Shown: positions 1 to 5,836 of the stretch, one piece after another
Layout of the letters: every line of letters starts with the position of its first letter
Position numbering within the stretch: position 1 is the stretch's first letter
Assembly (NCBI GenBank): GCA_937875615.1
Contig: CALNBU010000647.1
Location: 1 to 12,034 of the forward strand
DNA length: 12,034 bases
Direction: 5' to 3'
From: an uncultured Archangium sp.
GTDB taxonomy: Bacteria > Myxococcota > Myxococcia > Myxococcales > Myxococcaceae
The notes under the pieces: model-generated
The model's input: only the letters and a program-made list of their open reading frames with translations
Told to the model about the DNA's origin: nothing
Database searches by the model: none
Program-made: the position numbers and the translations under genes

Positions 1-495
1 GCCGCCGCGCCACCACACCACCAGGCCCAGCGCCGCCAGCACCAACGCCAGCAACCCCGCGACCGCCACGATGGGCCGCCCCACCTTGCCGCTGAGGAAG
101 ACCTCGTGGTGGAAGATGAACGAGATGCCCTTGACGCTCTTCTCGTAGGGCGTCACGTCGCGCACCTCACCGGTGCCTGCGTCGACGCGCACGAAGACGC
201 GCTGGCGCTTCTCTCCCTGCGGCGCCCGGTCGATGAAGACGCGCCAGTCGCGGCGGGAGCCCTCCGGCGGCGCCTTCACCCAGGCGGGGTCCTGCGTGGC
301 GCCGGTCTTCTCGCGCACCGCCCGCACCACCTGCTCCAACGTCACCGAGGGCTCGGAGGCGGAGCGATGGCCGAAGGCCCGCTCGAAGGGCTCCTCCAGC
401 GCCATCAACACGCCGCTGAGACCCTGCAGCAGCAGGTACGCGCCCAGGAGCAGGCCCAACCAACGATGAACGGTGACGAAGAGGCGACGCGACAT
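1..495 (-). CDS. PepSY-associated transmembrane protein, N-terminal part (runs off the left edge)
   Basis: The 165 visible codons begin at an ATG at 495, with an in-frame TGA directly before it, so the start cannot lie further upstream. The N-terminus has the HRWLGLLLG signature (His10) leading into a first membrane helix at about residues 12-32. A soluble stretch follows (about 33-125), then a FHHEVFLSGKVGRPIV segment with His129/His130 and a second helix at about 142-162 ending in WWR. This order is typical of the PepSY_TM family. Family members sit in the inner membrane and often accompany siderophore uptake or act as ferric-chelate or other membrane reductases; histidines next to the helices may bind haem. 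No partner gene is visible, so the substrate is unknown. The C-terminal part lies outside the window. I see no good Shine-Dalgarno. A 14-bp palindrome lies 48 bp upstream and may be an operator. Confidence 0.85.
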   Translation of the reverse strand, partial: MSRRLFVTVHRWLGLLLGAYLLLQGLSGVLMALEEPFERAFGHRSASEPSVTLEQVVRAVREKTGATQDPAWVKAPPEGSRRDWRVFIDRAPQGEKRQRVFVRVDAGTGEVRDVTPYEKSVKGISFIFHHEVFLSGKVGRPIVAVAGLLALVLAALGLVVWWRGG

Positions 496-542
496 TCAGA
501 CCAGGAGGCTTGGCCGCCGCCACACCCTCAAGTCAAAGTGGA

Positions 543-556
543 AATACGTACGTATT
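543..556. promoter_or_regulatory. Perfect 14-bp palindrome, candidate operator
   Basis: AATACGTACGTATT is a perfect dyad in otherwise GC-rich DNA. It lies between the stop of the small lipoprotein gene (560) and the ATG of the PepSY protein gene (495), about 48 bp upstream of that ATG on the minus strand. No T-tract follows on either strand, so it is not an intrinsic terminator. Short AT-rich palindromes with a TACGTA core are common targets of dimeric repressors such as the TetR family. No regulator gene is visible in the window, so the binding protein is unknown. Confidence 0.5.
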
Positions 557-559
557 CCA

Positions 560-1153
560 TCAGCGCCGTTCGACGCGCGCGGTGAGCGTGCCCGCCACCA
601 CCGTGACCGGCCCGTCGAAGGTGAAGGTGCCGTCGCTGGTGGTGACCGAGCCCTGCAGCTCCATGGAGACGCCGGTGCCGTCAGCGCCCAGGTCGCCCAC
701 CGCGATGCGCTGGGTGATGTCGGCGTCGAGGAAGTCGTCGAAGGCGCCCTGCACCCGCACGTTGCCCTTGAAGTGGTGGTCGACCGACAGCGTCGCGCCG
801 GCGACGTCGACCCGCTGGGTGAAGCTCAGGTCTCCGTTGAACACCGCCACGCCGACGTCGGCCTCCGCCAGACCACAGTCGGTGAGCTGCATCGAGAACC
901 CGGTGTCGAGGCCTCCGGTGCCGAAGCCGACCGAGGCCCCGGAGATGCGCGTGTTGCCGCCCGAGGGGCAGCTCCAGCTGGCGCCGAACAGCCCGTTCCC
1001 CGAGCCGCTGGCGTTGGCGTCAGAGGCGGTGGGCACCGAGAGCAGGTAGAGCGCCTCTGCGGCCCCCTGCCTGCCATCGAGCTTCGCCCCCGGCCCACAG
1101 GCCGAGAGCACCGCGAGGACCACCACCAGGAGAAGGCCGGAGCGCTTGTGCAT
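560..1153 (-). CDS. Small lipoprotein of unknown function
   Basis: The gene encodes 197 residues. I chose the ATG at 1153 because the product then opens with a textbook lipoprotein signal: basic MHKR, a hydrophobic core at about residues 6-16, and the lipobox LSAC with Cys19 as the lipidated residue. A GTG at 1189 would put 12 extra residues in front of the signal and is less likely. The mature part is rich in Gly, Ser, Asp and Val in alternating patterns that suggest a beta-sheet protein. It has two further cysteines (Cys62 and Cys93) that could form a disulfide. I recognise no catalytic motif or known domain. It should sit in the periplasm on the inner or outer membrane. The stop lies 65 bp before the PepSY gene start on the same strand, with a palindrome between them, so the two may be separately controlled. 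Confidence 0.8.
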   Translation of the reverse strand: MHKRSGLLLVVVLAVLSACGPGAKLDGRQGAAEALYLLSVPTASDANASGSGNGLFGASWSCPSGGNTRISGASVGFGTGGLDTGFSMQLTDCGLAEADVGVAVFNGDLSFTQRVDVAGATLSVDHHFKGNVRVQGAFDDFLDADITQRIAVGDLGADGTGVSMELQGSVTTSDGTFTFDGPVTVVAGTLTARVERR

Positions 1154-1200
1154 GCGTGTCGGTTGCCGCAGGCGCGCCAGACGATCCACCGCCGCGCGAC

Positions 1201-2106
1201 TCAGCCCTTGAAGGTCCAGTGCCAGGGCTCGCCGCCCACGTCGTTCTTGAAGCCGTACTTGTGCGCGTTGGCCTTGAGCCAGTTGTAGACCTTGCCGCTG
1301 TAGCCACCGGGCGCGTTGATGTCGGCCGAGAGGCCGCCCTGGTGGTTGGAGTAGCCGGGGCGCGCCGCCAGGTTGCCCTTGCCCGCCTTGTAGAGGTTGT
1401 AGAGGTAGCGCTGCTCCGCCATGGTGCGGAAGCCGCTGTTCACGTGGAGCGTCACGCCCGCCCGCGCCGCGGCCGCCTTCATGGCGTTGAACTTCACCGC
1501 CGCGTCAGAGCGGAGGAACTTGCCGTTGCCGATGGGCGAGACGGTGATGGTGCGCGCCTTCCCGTTGACGTAGCCGGCCACCTTCTTGCTGCCCGACGGC
1601 GTCGGGTTGTTGTTGGCCGACGGCGCCGCGTTCAGTTTGGCCCAGGTCTGCGGGCCCACCACTCCGTCCGCGCCCAGGCCCTTCGCGCGCTGGAAGGCGA
1701 GCACCGCGTTGCGCGTCGCGGGACCGAACTGACCGTCGACCGAGACGTTGTGGCCGTGCGCGCGCAGGCGCGTCTGCAGGTTCTTCACCGACTGCCCCTT
1801 CGCGCCCTGCTTCAGCGTGGGCGTGCTCGGAGCAGCCGCGGGCGGCTTGGGCGCCGCCGCGTTCAGCTTGGCCCAGGTCTTGGGGCCCACCACGCCGTCG
1901 GCGGTCAGGCCGTTGGCGCGCTGAAAGGCGATGACCGCCGCCTTGGTCTTGGGGCCGAACTGACCGTCGACCCCGACGTTGATGCCCTTGGCCTTCAGCT
2001 TCTGCTGGAGCGTCTTCACGGCCGTGCCGCTCGCTCCCTGGCGCAGTACGGGGGTCGACGACGTCGCTGCATACGAAGTGGACGCAACTCGGTTGATGGT
2101 CACCAT
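1201..2106 (-). CDS. VanY-type D,D-carboxypeptidase with two peptidoglycan-binding domains
   Basis: The 301-residue protein has two PG_binding_1 domains, at about residues 18-82 and 95-160. They share the VDGQFGP...AFQRA.GL.ADGVVGP.TWAKLN pattern at a period of 77 residues. After a short linker (Asn/Pro/Ser-rich, 161-175) comes an M15B/VanY metallopeptidase domain at about 195-300. The zinc site is visible: His255 and Asp262 in SNHQGGLSADI, and Glu293 and His296 in EPWHW; SGFRT (224-228) is also typical. Such enzymes cut the terminal D-Ala of peptidoglycan stems or act as endolysin-like peptidases. No signal peptide or membrane segment is visible from either possible start (ATG 2106, or TTG 2133, which adds 9 residues). 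Export may therefore be non-classical, or release may need lysis. The ATG has no clear ribosome site. The TTG lies exactly 6 nt after a TAAATC hexamer and would suit a leaderless mRNA. Confidence 0.9.
   Translation of the reverse strand: MVTINRVASTSYAATSSTPVLRQGASGTAVKTLQQKLKAKGINVGVDGQFGPKTKAAVIAFQRANGLTADGVVGPKTWAKLNAAAPKPPAAAPSTPTLKQGAKGQSVKNLQTRLRAHGHNVSVDGQFGPATRNAVLAFQRAKGLGADGVVGPQTWAKLNAAPSANNNPTPSGSKKVAGYVNGKARTITVSPIGNGKFLRSDAAVKFNAMKAAAARAGVTLHVNSGFRTMAEQRYLYNLYKAGKGNLAARPGYSNHQGGLSADINAPGGYSGKVYNWLKANAHKYGFKNDVGGEPWHWTFKG
1628..2059. repeat. Two-copy 231-bp-period internal duplication (peptidoglycan-binding modules)
   Basis: The DNA at about 1628-1828 and 1859-2059 aligns without gaps at an offset of 231 bp (77 codons). 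For example GCGTTCAG occurs at 1628 and 1859, and GAACTGACCGTCGAC ends at 1740 and 1971. The copies differ mostly at scattered positions, so this is an in-frame domain duplication within the carboxypeptidase gene, not a mobile element. Confidence 0.85.
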
Positions 2107-2175
2107 AGGTGAGCCATTCTCGGGCTGATCCAACGCGCCGATTTACGCCGCATCTGTCAAGGGTGACTACAGTTC

Positions 2176-2191
2176 CTCCGCGCGGGCGGAG
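2176..2191. other. GC-rich hairpin downstream of the isomerase gene
   Basis: CTCCGC and GCGGAG form a perfect 6-bp stem with a 4-nt loop, just after (on the minus strand) the AT-rich hairpin at 2200-2221. No T-tract follows on either side, so intrinsic termination is doubtful. It could stabilise the 3' end of the isomerase mRNA. Confidence 0.3.
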
Positions 2192-2199
2192 AGCCCTTC

Positions 2200-2221
2200 A
2201 AATCTGAGTAAAATCAGATTT
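2200..2221. terminator. AT-rich perfect hairpin overlapping the isomerase stop codon
   Basis: AAATCTGA and TCAGATTT form a perfect 8-bp inverted repeat around a 6-nt loop. The stop codon of the minus-strand isomerase gene (TGA, 2216-2214) lies inside one arm. In the minus direction the second arm ends in ATTT with no longer U-run, and the stem has only two G-C pairs. Termination would therefore be weak; a protein-binding dyad is an alternative. It is the only clearly AT-rich structured element in the 107-bp gap before the carboxypeptidase gene. Confidence 0.4.
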
Positions 2222-3170
2222 TTACGATCACCACGGCGGCAGCGCGGAGCTCCTGCACGTATTGATCGGTGTACTTCTCCATCTGGCCCCGGAGCATCCG
2301 CTCGCGGAGCTGGTCCTTCACCTCGTCGAGGGGCGGGGCGGCGAGCGCGCGGCGCTCCTCCACCTTGAGCACGTGCCAGCCGAACTTGGTGCGGATGGGC
2401 TCGGAGATGCCGCCCTCGGGGAGGCTGAAGGCGGCGCGCTCGAAGTCGGCGGCCATCACTCCGCGCTTGAAGAAGCCGAGGTCTCCGCCATCGGCGGCCG
2501 AGGAGCCCTCGCTCTTCTGGCGCGCCAGCTCCGCGAAGTCCACGCCCGGCTGGCTGGCCTCCTCCCTCAACACCAGCGCCTTCTTGTGCGCCGCTTCGAC
2601 CTGCTCGTCGGTGGCCTTGGGGCCCACCTGCACCACGAGGTGACGCGCGTGCACCTCGTACTCGTGCGCCTCGTCGTGCGCCCAGCGGGCGTACTCGGCC
2701 TTGAGGTCCTCGTCGGCGATCTTCACCTTGCTGCGCACCTTGAGGTTCACCAGCTTGAGCCGCGACATGTGCTTGCGCATGAACGACTTGTACGAGGAGA
2801 GCGTGTAGCCCTCCTGCGCCAGCAGCTGCTCGAACTGCTCCTGGTCGATGTTGTTCTGGCGCTTCACGTCCTCCATGCCCATGTCGATCTCGGAGTCGGT
2901 CACCTCGATGTTCAGCTCCTTGACCTGCCCCTCCATCAGCTTCTCGCCGACGAGCATGTCGACGCTCTTCTGCAGCAGCTCGTCGCGCAGCGCGGCCCGC
3001 TTCACCGGGTCGCTCTCCTGGCGCAGCCGGCCGAACTCGGGGCCCACGCGGCCCTCGACCTCAGAGAGCGTGATGATGTCGTTGTTGACGATCGCCGCCA
3101 CGCGATCGACCAGCTCCGCCGACGCGGTCGACGCCAGGAGGCTCACCAGGAGGCCGAGCACGTTCTTCAC
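2214..3170 (-). CDS. Periplasmic SurA/PpiC-type peptidyl-prolyl cis-trans isomerase
   Basis: I chose the GTG at 3170, which gives 318 residues with a clear Sec signal: VKN, then a hydrophobic stretch, then a probable cleavage after ASTASA before ELVDRV (about residue 18). Longer readings in this frame only add an Arg/Gly/Glu-rich sequence antisense to the next gene. The mature protein starts with ELVDRVAAIVNNDIIT, the classic opening of SurA-like chaperones. A helical chaperone domain runs to about residue 150, followed by a single parvulin domain at about 172-271, with HARHLVV, GGDLGFFKRG and FGWHVLKVEER. A short helical tail follows. E. coli SurA has two parvulin domains, so this is a shorter variant. 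The likely role is folding of outer-membrane proteins in the periplasm. It is transcribed divergently from the gene at 3258 across an 87-bp spacer. No nearby outer-membrane client gene is visible. Confidence 0.9.
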   Translation of the reverse strand: MKNVLGLLVSLLASTASAELVDRVAAIVNNDIITLSEVEGRVGPEFGRLRQESDPVKRAALRDELLQKSVDMLVGEKLMEGQVKELNIEVTDSEIDMGMEDVKRQNNIDQEQFEQLLAQEGYTLSSYKSFMRKHMSRLKLVNLKVRSKVKIADEDLKAEYARWAHDEAHEYEVHARHLVVQVGPKATDEQVEAAHKKALVLREEASQPGVDFAELARQKSEGSSAADGGDLGFFKRGVMAADFERAAFSLPEGGISEPIRTKFGWHVLKVEERRALAAPPLDEVKDQLRERMLRGQMEKYTDQYVQELRAAAVVIVKI

Positions 3171-3245
3171 AGGCCGGGCGCTTACCACGACTGGCGCCGC
3201 CGTCACCCCCCCTGGCCGGATTCTCGCGTCCGCGCCGCGCCGGGC

Positions 3246-3251
3246 TACGAC
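3246..3251 (+). promoter_or_regulatory. Candidate -10 hexamer of a leaderless mRNA
   Basis: TACGAC ends exactly 6 nt before the ATG at 3258, the spacing at which transcription would begin at the A of the start codon. No Shine-Dalgarno precedes this ATG. The spacer 3171-3257 must hold the promoters for this gene and for the divergent isomerase. I see no good -35 hexamer for either. Confidence 0.3.
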
Positions 3252-3257
3252 GCGGGC

Positions 3258-3854
3258 ATGACGCGCCTCCCCCTGCTCCTGCTGCTCCTCGCCGGCGTCG
3301 CCGCCGCGCAGCCCCGCCTCGACGACGCCCCCCGGCGCCTGCTGGCCAGCACGCCCCGGCTGGTCCCGGAGGCCGCGCCGCAGCAGGTCGGCTACGGCGC
3401 CATCTTCGCCGCCACCAGCGCCATCGGCTTCACCGCCTCCGTCACCGGCGTGTTGCTGGGCACCGCCTTCGGCTCGCTCTCCAACACCCTGATGGGCGCG
3501 CTGCTGCCGGGCGCGCTGCTGAGCAACCTGCTCCTCCCCCCGCTCTTCACCGCGCTCTCGGCGGTGTTCATCGGCAACCTCCACGGAGAGCGCTTCACCG
3601 CCTGGTGGCCGCTGCTCGGCGCCTTCGCCGTCAACGCCGCGGTGTACGTGCTGGCCAGCTTCGCGCTGCCCATCGCCATCGGCGCCAACGCCGGCACGCT
3701 GCTGCTCTACGCGCTGGTCGACGGGGTGGTGATGGCCGCCGCCACCACCGGCGTGATGGCGCTGGTCGAGCAGAAGCCGGTGGCCACCGTGCGCAGCTTC
3801 GTGCCCGGCGTCACCGACACCACCTTCGTCGCGCTCTCCACGGTGGCGCTGTGA
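3258..3854 (+). CDS. Exported multi-pass membrane protein of unknown function
   Basis: The gene encodes 198 residues from an ATG. The N-terminus is a signal sequence (MTRLP, a leucine run, then AGVAAAQ with probable cleavage near residue 18). A short Arg/Pro-rich linker follows (19-45), then three to four Gly/Ala/Leu-rich membrane segments at about 47-72, 80-106, 118-143 and 145-170. The C-terminus is short and polar-to-neutral. I recognise no family motif. A cleavable signal followed by further helices suggests an inner-membrane protein with its linker in the periplasm. Its TGA overlaps the GTG of the following serine hydrolase (GTGA), so the two are translationally coupled and probably work in the same envelope process. 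The reading frame is open far upstream, but that part is antisense to the isomerase gene. Confidence 0.75.
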   Translation: MTRLPLLLLLLAGVAAAQPRLDDAPRRLLASTPRLVPEAAPQQVGYGAIFAATSAIGFTASVTGVLLGTAFGSLSNTLMGALLPGALLSNLLLPPLFTALSAVFIGNLHGERFTAWWPLLGAFAVNAAVYVLASFALPIAIGANAGTLLLYALVDGVVMAAATTGVMALVEQKPVATVRSFVPGVTDTTFVALSTVAL

Positions 3855-4978
3855 ACGGGCGCGCGCTCCTCGTCTCTTCTCTGTTGGCCACCGGCGCCGC
3901 GGCCCAGTCGGTCTGCCCCGCGCGCGACGTGTGGCCCGACGGCGACTGGCAGCAGCAGCCGGTCACCGGAAAGGACGCCGCCATCGCCGAGCTGGAGTCC
4001 TACGCCTTCACCCTCGAGGGCGAGCTCTACGGCCGCAAGGGCCTGCACACCAACGGCCTCGTCGTCATCCACCGCGGCGTGCTGGTCTACGAGCGCTACG
4101 CCCGCGGCTTCTCGGCAGACAACCGGCACCTCTCGTGGAGCGTCGCCAAGAGCGTCAGCTCCGCGCTGGTGGGCATCGCCGCGCGCGACGGGCTGCTGCA
4201 CCCCGACGACTCCGTCTGCGCGCACCTGCCGGAGTACGAGGGCACCGAGGCCTGCGGCATCACCGTGAAGCACGCCATCACCTTCGCCACCGGGCTCGAC
4301 TGGGTCGAGGACTACGAGAACGGCAACTACCAGACGAGCTCGGTGCTCTCGATGCTCTTCGGCGTGGGCTCGGGCGACCAGCTCCGGCACATCCTCACCC
4401 ACCGCTTCTCGGCCCGCCCCGGCCAGCAGTGGCGCTACTCCACCGGCGACGCGGCGCTGGCCTCGGCCGTCGCCAAGCGAGCGCTGGAAAAGAAGTATGG
4501 AGCGGACCCCTTCTGGCCCGCCCTCTTCGACGTCATCGGGATGCGCGACGTGGTGGTCGAGCAGGACGTGAAGGGCACCCCCCTGGGTGGCTCCTGCGTG
4601 TACGCGACGCCGCGGGAGTTCGCGAAGTTCGGCTACCTCTTCCTCAACGACGGCTGCTGGAACGGCACCCGGGTGCTGCCCGAGGGCTGGGTGGCGGCCA
4701 GCACCACGCCCAGCGAGGCCTTCGTCGACTTCGGCACCGCGGCCGACCAATACCCGTCGGGCTACTCGTGGTGGTTGGGCGTGCCGGTGCCGGAGCGCCA
4801 GGTGCCCTCGCGCTGGCCCGACGTCCCCGCCGACACCTTCGCGGCGCAGGGCCACTGGGGCCAGCGCATCATCGTGGTGCCCAGCGAAGACCTGGTGGTG
4901 GTGCGCGTGGGCGATGACCGCGAGGAGCCGATGAACACCAACGACCTGCTCAAGCGCGTCCTGGAGGTGGTGCGATGA
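3851..4978 (+). CDS. Exported serine hydrolase (beta-lactamase/PBP fold, COG1680 type)
   Basis: The 375-residue product starts at a GTG overlapping the previous stop. This start gives a signal peptide (VNGRALLVSSLLATGAAAQ, cleavage near 18-19). The active-site motifs of the family are visible: the nucleophile motif Ser97-Val-Ala-Lys100 within LSWSVAKSVSSALVG; a Tyr196-Ser-Thr-Gly-Asp loop in place of the canonical YxN; and His335-Trp-Gly337 in GHWGQ as the KTG-box equivalent. The closing IIVVPSEDLVVVRVG strand is also typical. Family members include class C beta-lactamases, D-peptidases, esterases and 6-aminohexanoate-dimer hydrolases. Substrate cannot be told from sequence; the WxxGYSWWLG segment recalls the esterase and amidase branches rather than a resistance enzyme. 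It acts in the periplasm. It overlaps the small lipoprotein downstream by ATGA, and that protein may be its partner. Confidence 0.88.
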   Translation: MNGRALLVSSLLATGAAAQSVCPARDVWPDGDWQQQPVTGKDAAIAELESYAFTLEGELYGRKGLHTNGLVVIHRGVLVYERYARGFSADNRHLSWSVAKSVSSALVGIAARDGLLHPDDSVCAHLPEYEGTEACGITVKHAITFATGLDWVEDYENGNYQTSSVLSMLFGVGSGDQLRHILTHRFSARPGQQWRYSTGDAALASAVAKRALEKKYGADPFWPALFDVIGMRDVVVEQDVKGTPLGGSCVYATPREFAKFGYLFLNDGCWNGTRVLPEGWVAASTTPSEAFVDFGTAADQYPSGYSWWLGVPVPERQVPSRWPDVPADTFAAQGHWGQRIIVVPSEDLVVVRVGDDREEPMNTNDLLKRVLEVVR

Positions 4979-5280
4979 AGCGGCTCCTGTTGCTGGTGAC
5001 CCTGGCGCTCGCGGGCTGCGCCGACCCCGACGCGCACCCGCGCACCTTCGCCAACAGCGACCTCCAGCTGGCGGTGGGCAACGGGGCGCGCATGGGCTGC
5101 TCGTGCATGTTCGTGATGAACATGAGCGAGGGCTACTGCCGCGAGTGGGTGAAGGCCTCGCCCGACGTGGCGAAGCTGACCTTCGACGTCGCCAACAAGC
5201 GGGTCGAGGCGTCTACCTTCGTCAGCTGGACCGCCACCGCGCACTTCGTCGACGAGAAGCACGGCTGCGTGCTCCGGTAG
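4975..5280 (+). CDS. Small cysteine-rich lipoprotein coupled to the serine hydrolase
   Basis: The 101-residue protein starts at an ATG overlapping the hydrolase stop (ATGA). It has a lipoprotein signal (MKRLLLLVTLALAGC, lipobox LAGC, Cys15). The mature part carries Cys42 and Cys44 in a GCSCMFV motif, Cys55 in EGYCREWV, and Cys98 in HGCVL near the C-terminus, which could pair as two disulfides. From memory, larger COG1680 serine hydrolases carry an N-terminal segment with a similar CSxxFVSGR motif followed by a beta stretch ending in GC(V/T)L. This protein looks like that segment encoded as a separate polypeptide. That likeness is my recollection and was not computed. It should be membrane-tethered in the periplasm and may assist or bind the hydrolase. 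Confidence 0.8.
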   Translation: MKRLLLLVTLALAGCADPDAHPRTFANSDLQLAVGNGARMGCSCMFVMNMSEGYCREWVKASPDVAKLTFDVANKRVEASTFVSWTATAHFVDEKHGCVLR

Positions 5281-5284
5281 CGCC

Positions 5285-5824
5285 GTGTCGGTCTTCGTCG
5301 CCATCGATCTCTCCGAGCCCGCGCGCGCCGAGGCGCAGGCCTGCATCGACGAGGCCCGCGCGCAGCTGCCGGCGAAGTGGCTCCCGCCGGAGAAGCTGCA
5401 CGTCACCGTGCTCTTCCTCGGCAACCCCGACGCCGCCGAGGTGCAGGCGCTCACCCCGCACCTCGACGCGCTGGCGGCGCGGCACCGGCCCTTCTCGCTG
5501 CGCCTGACCGGCGCCGGCACCTTCGTCACCGCCCGCGCGCCCTCGGTGCTGTGGCTGGGCGTCGCGGGCGACCTCCCCGCGCTGCACGCCCTGCACCGCG
5601 ACGCCGCCGGTTGCCTCGGCCCGCACGACGCGCGCACCTACCGGCCGCACCTCACGCTGGCCCGCGCCCCGCAGCCCGACTTCTTCGATGCGCGCGCCGC
5701 GGCGCTGCGCGACTTCACCGGCTCCCCGTGGGACATCGCCGCGCTGACGCTCTACGAGAGCACGCACCACCGCTACCACGTGCTGCATCGCGCGCCGCTC
5801 GCCGCCCACGCCGCGACGGGCTAA
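5285..5824 (+). CDS. thpR: RNA 2',3'-cyclic phosphodiesterase (2H family, ThpR/LigT)
   Basis: The gene encodes 179 residues from a GTG 4 nt after the previous stop. The protein opens with VFVAIDLS and has the two HxT signatures that define the 2H phosphoesterases: His39-Val-Thr41 (KLHVTVLFLG) and His122-Leu-Thr124 (YRPHLTLARA), about 80 residues apart as in ThpR. Length and layout match the family. The enzyme is cytoplasmic. It hydrolyses 2',3'-cyclic phosphate ends of RNA to 2'-phosphates and was first described as a 2'-5' RNA ligase. The tight spacing on both sides puts it in one operon with envelope proteins, but no functional link is obvious. The C-terminus (about residues 160-179) is Ala/His-rich and probably disordered. 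Confidence 0.93.
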   Translation: MSVFVAIDLSEPARAEAQACIDEARAQLPAKWLPPEKLHVTVLFLGNPDAAEVQALTPHLDALAARHRPFSLRLTGAGTFVTARAPSVLWLGVAGDLPALHALHRDAAGCLGPHDARTYRPHLTLARAPQPDFFDARAAALRDFTGSPWDIAALTLYESTHHRYHVLHRAPLAAHAATG

Positions 5825-5836
5825 ATCACGCCGCCC

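Noticed and set aside
2155..2160. TTGACA (minus strand) as a -35 box for the carboxypeptidase gene
   Set aside because: No acceptable -10 hexamer lies 16-18 nt downstream. The nearby TAAATC is only 9 nt away.
2262..3257. Long plus-strand open frame leading into the gene at 3258
   Set aside because: It is antisense to the SurA/PpiC gene and Leu/His/Arg-rich without a domain. The real product begins with a signal peptide at 3258.
3851..4978. Reading the serine hydrolase as an antibiotic-resistance beta-lactamase
   Set aside because: The SxxK motif is shared by the whole PBP-like hydrolase family. The second motif (YST) and third motif (HWG) are not those of class C resistance enzymes, and nothing nearby points to resistance.
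5822..5827. TAAATC before the MBL gene as another leaderless -10 box
   Set aside because: It contains the thpR stop codon and ends 9 nt before the GTG, not 6. Co-transcription from upstream is simpler.
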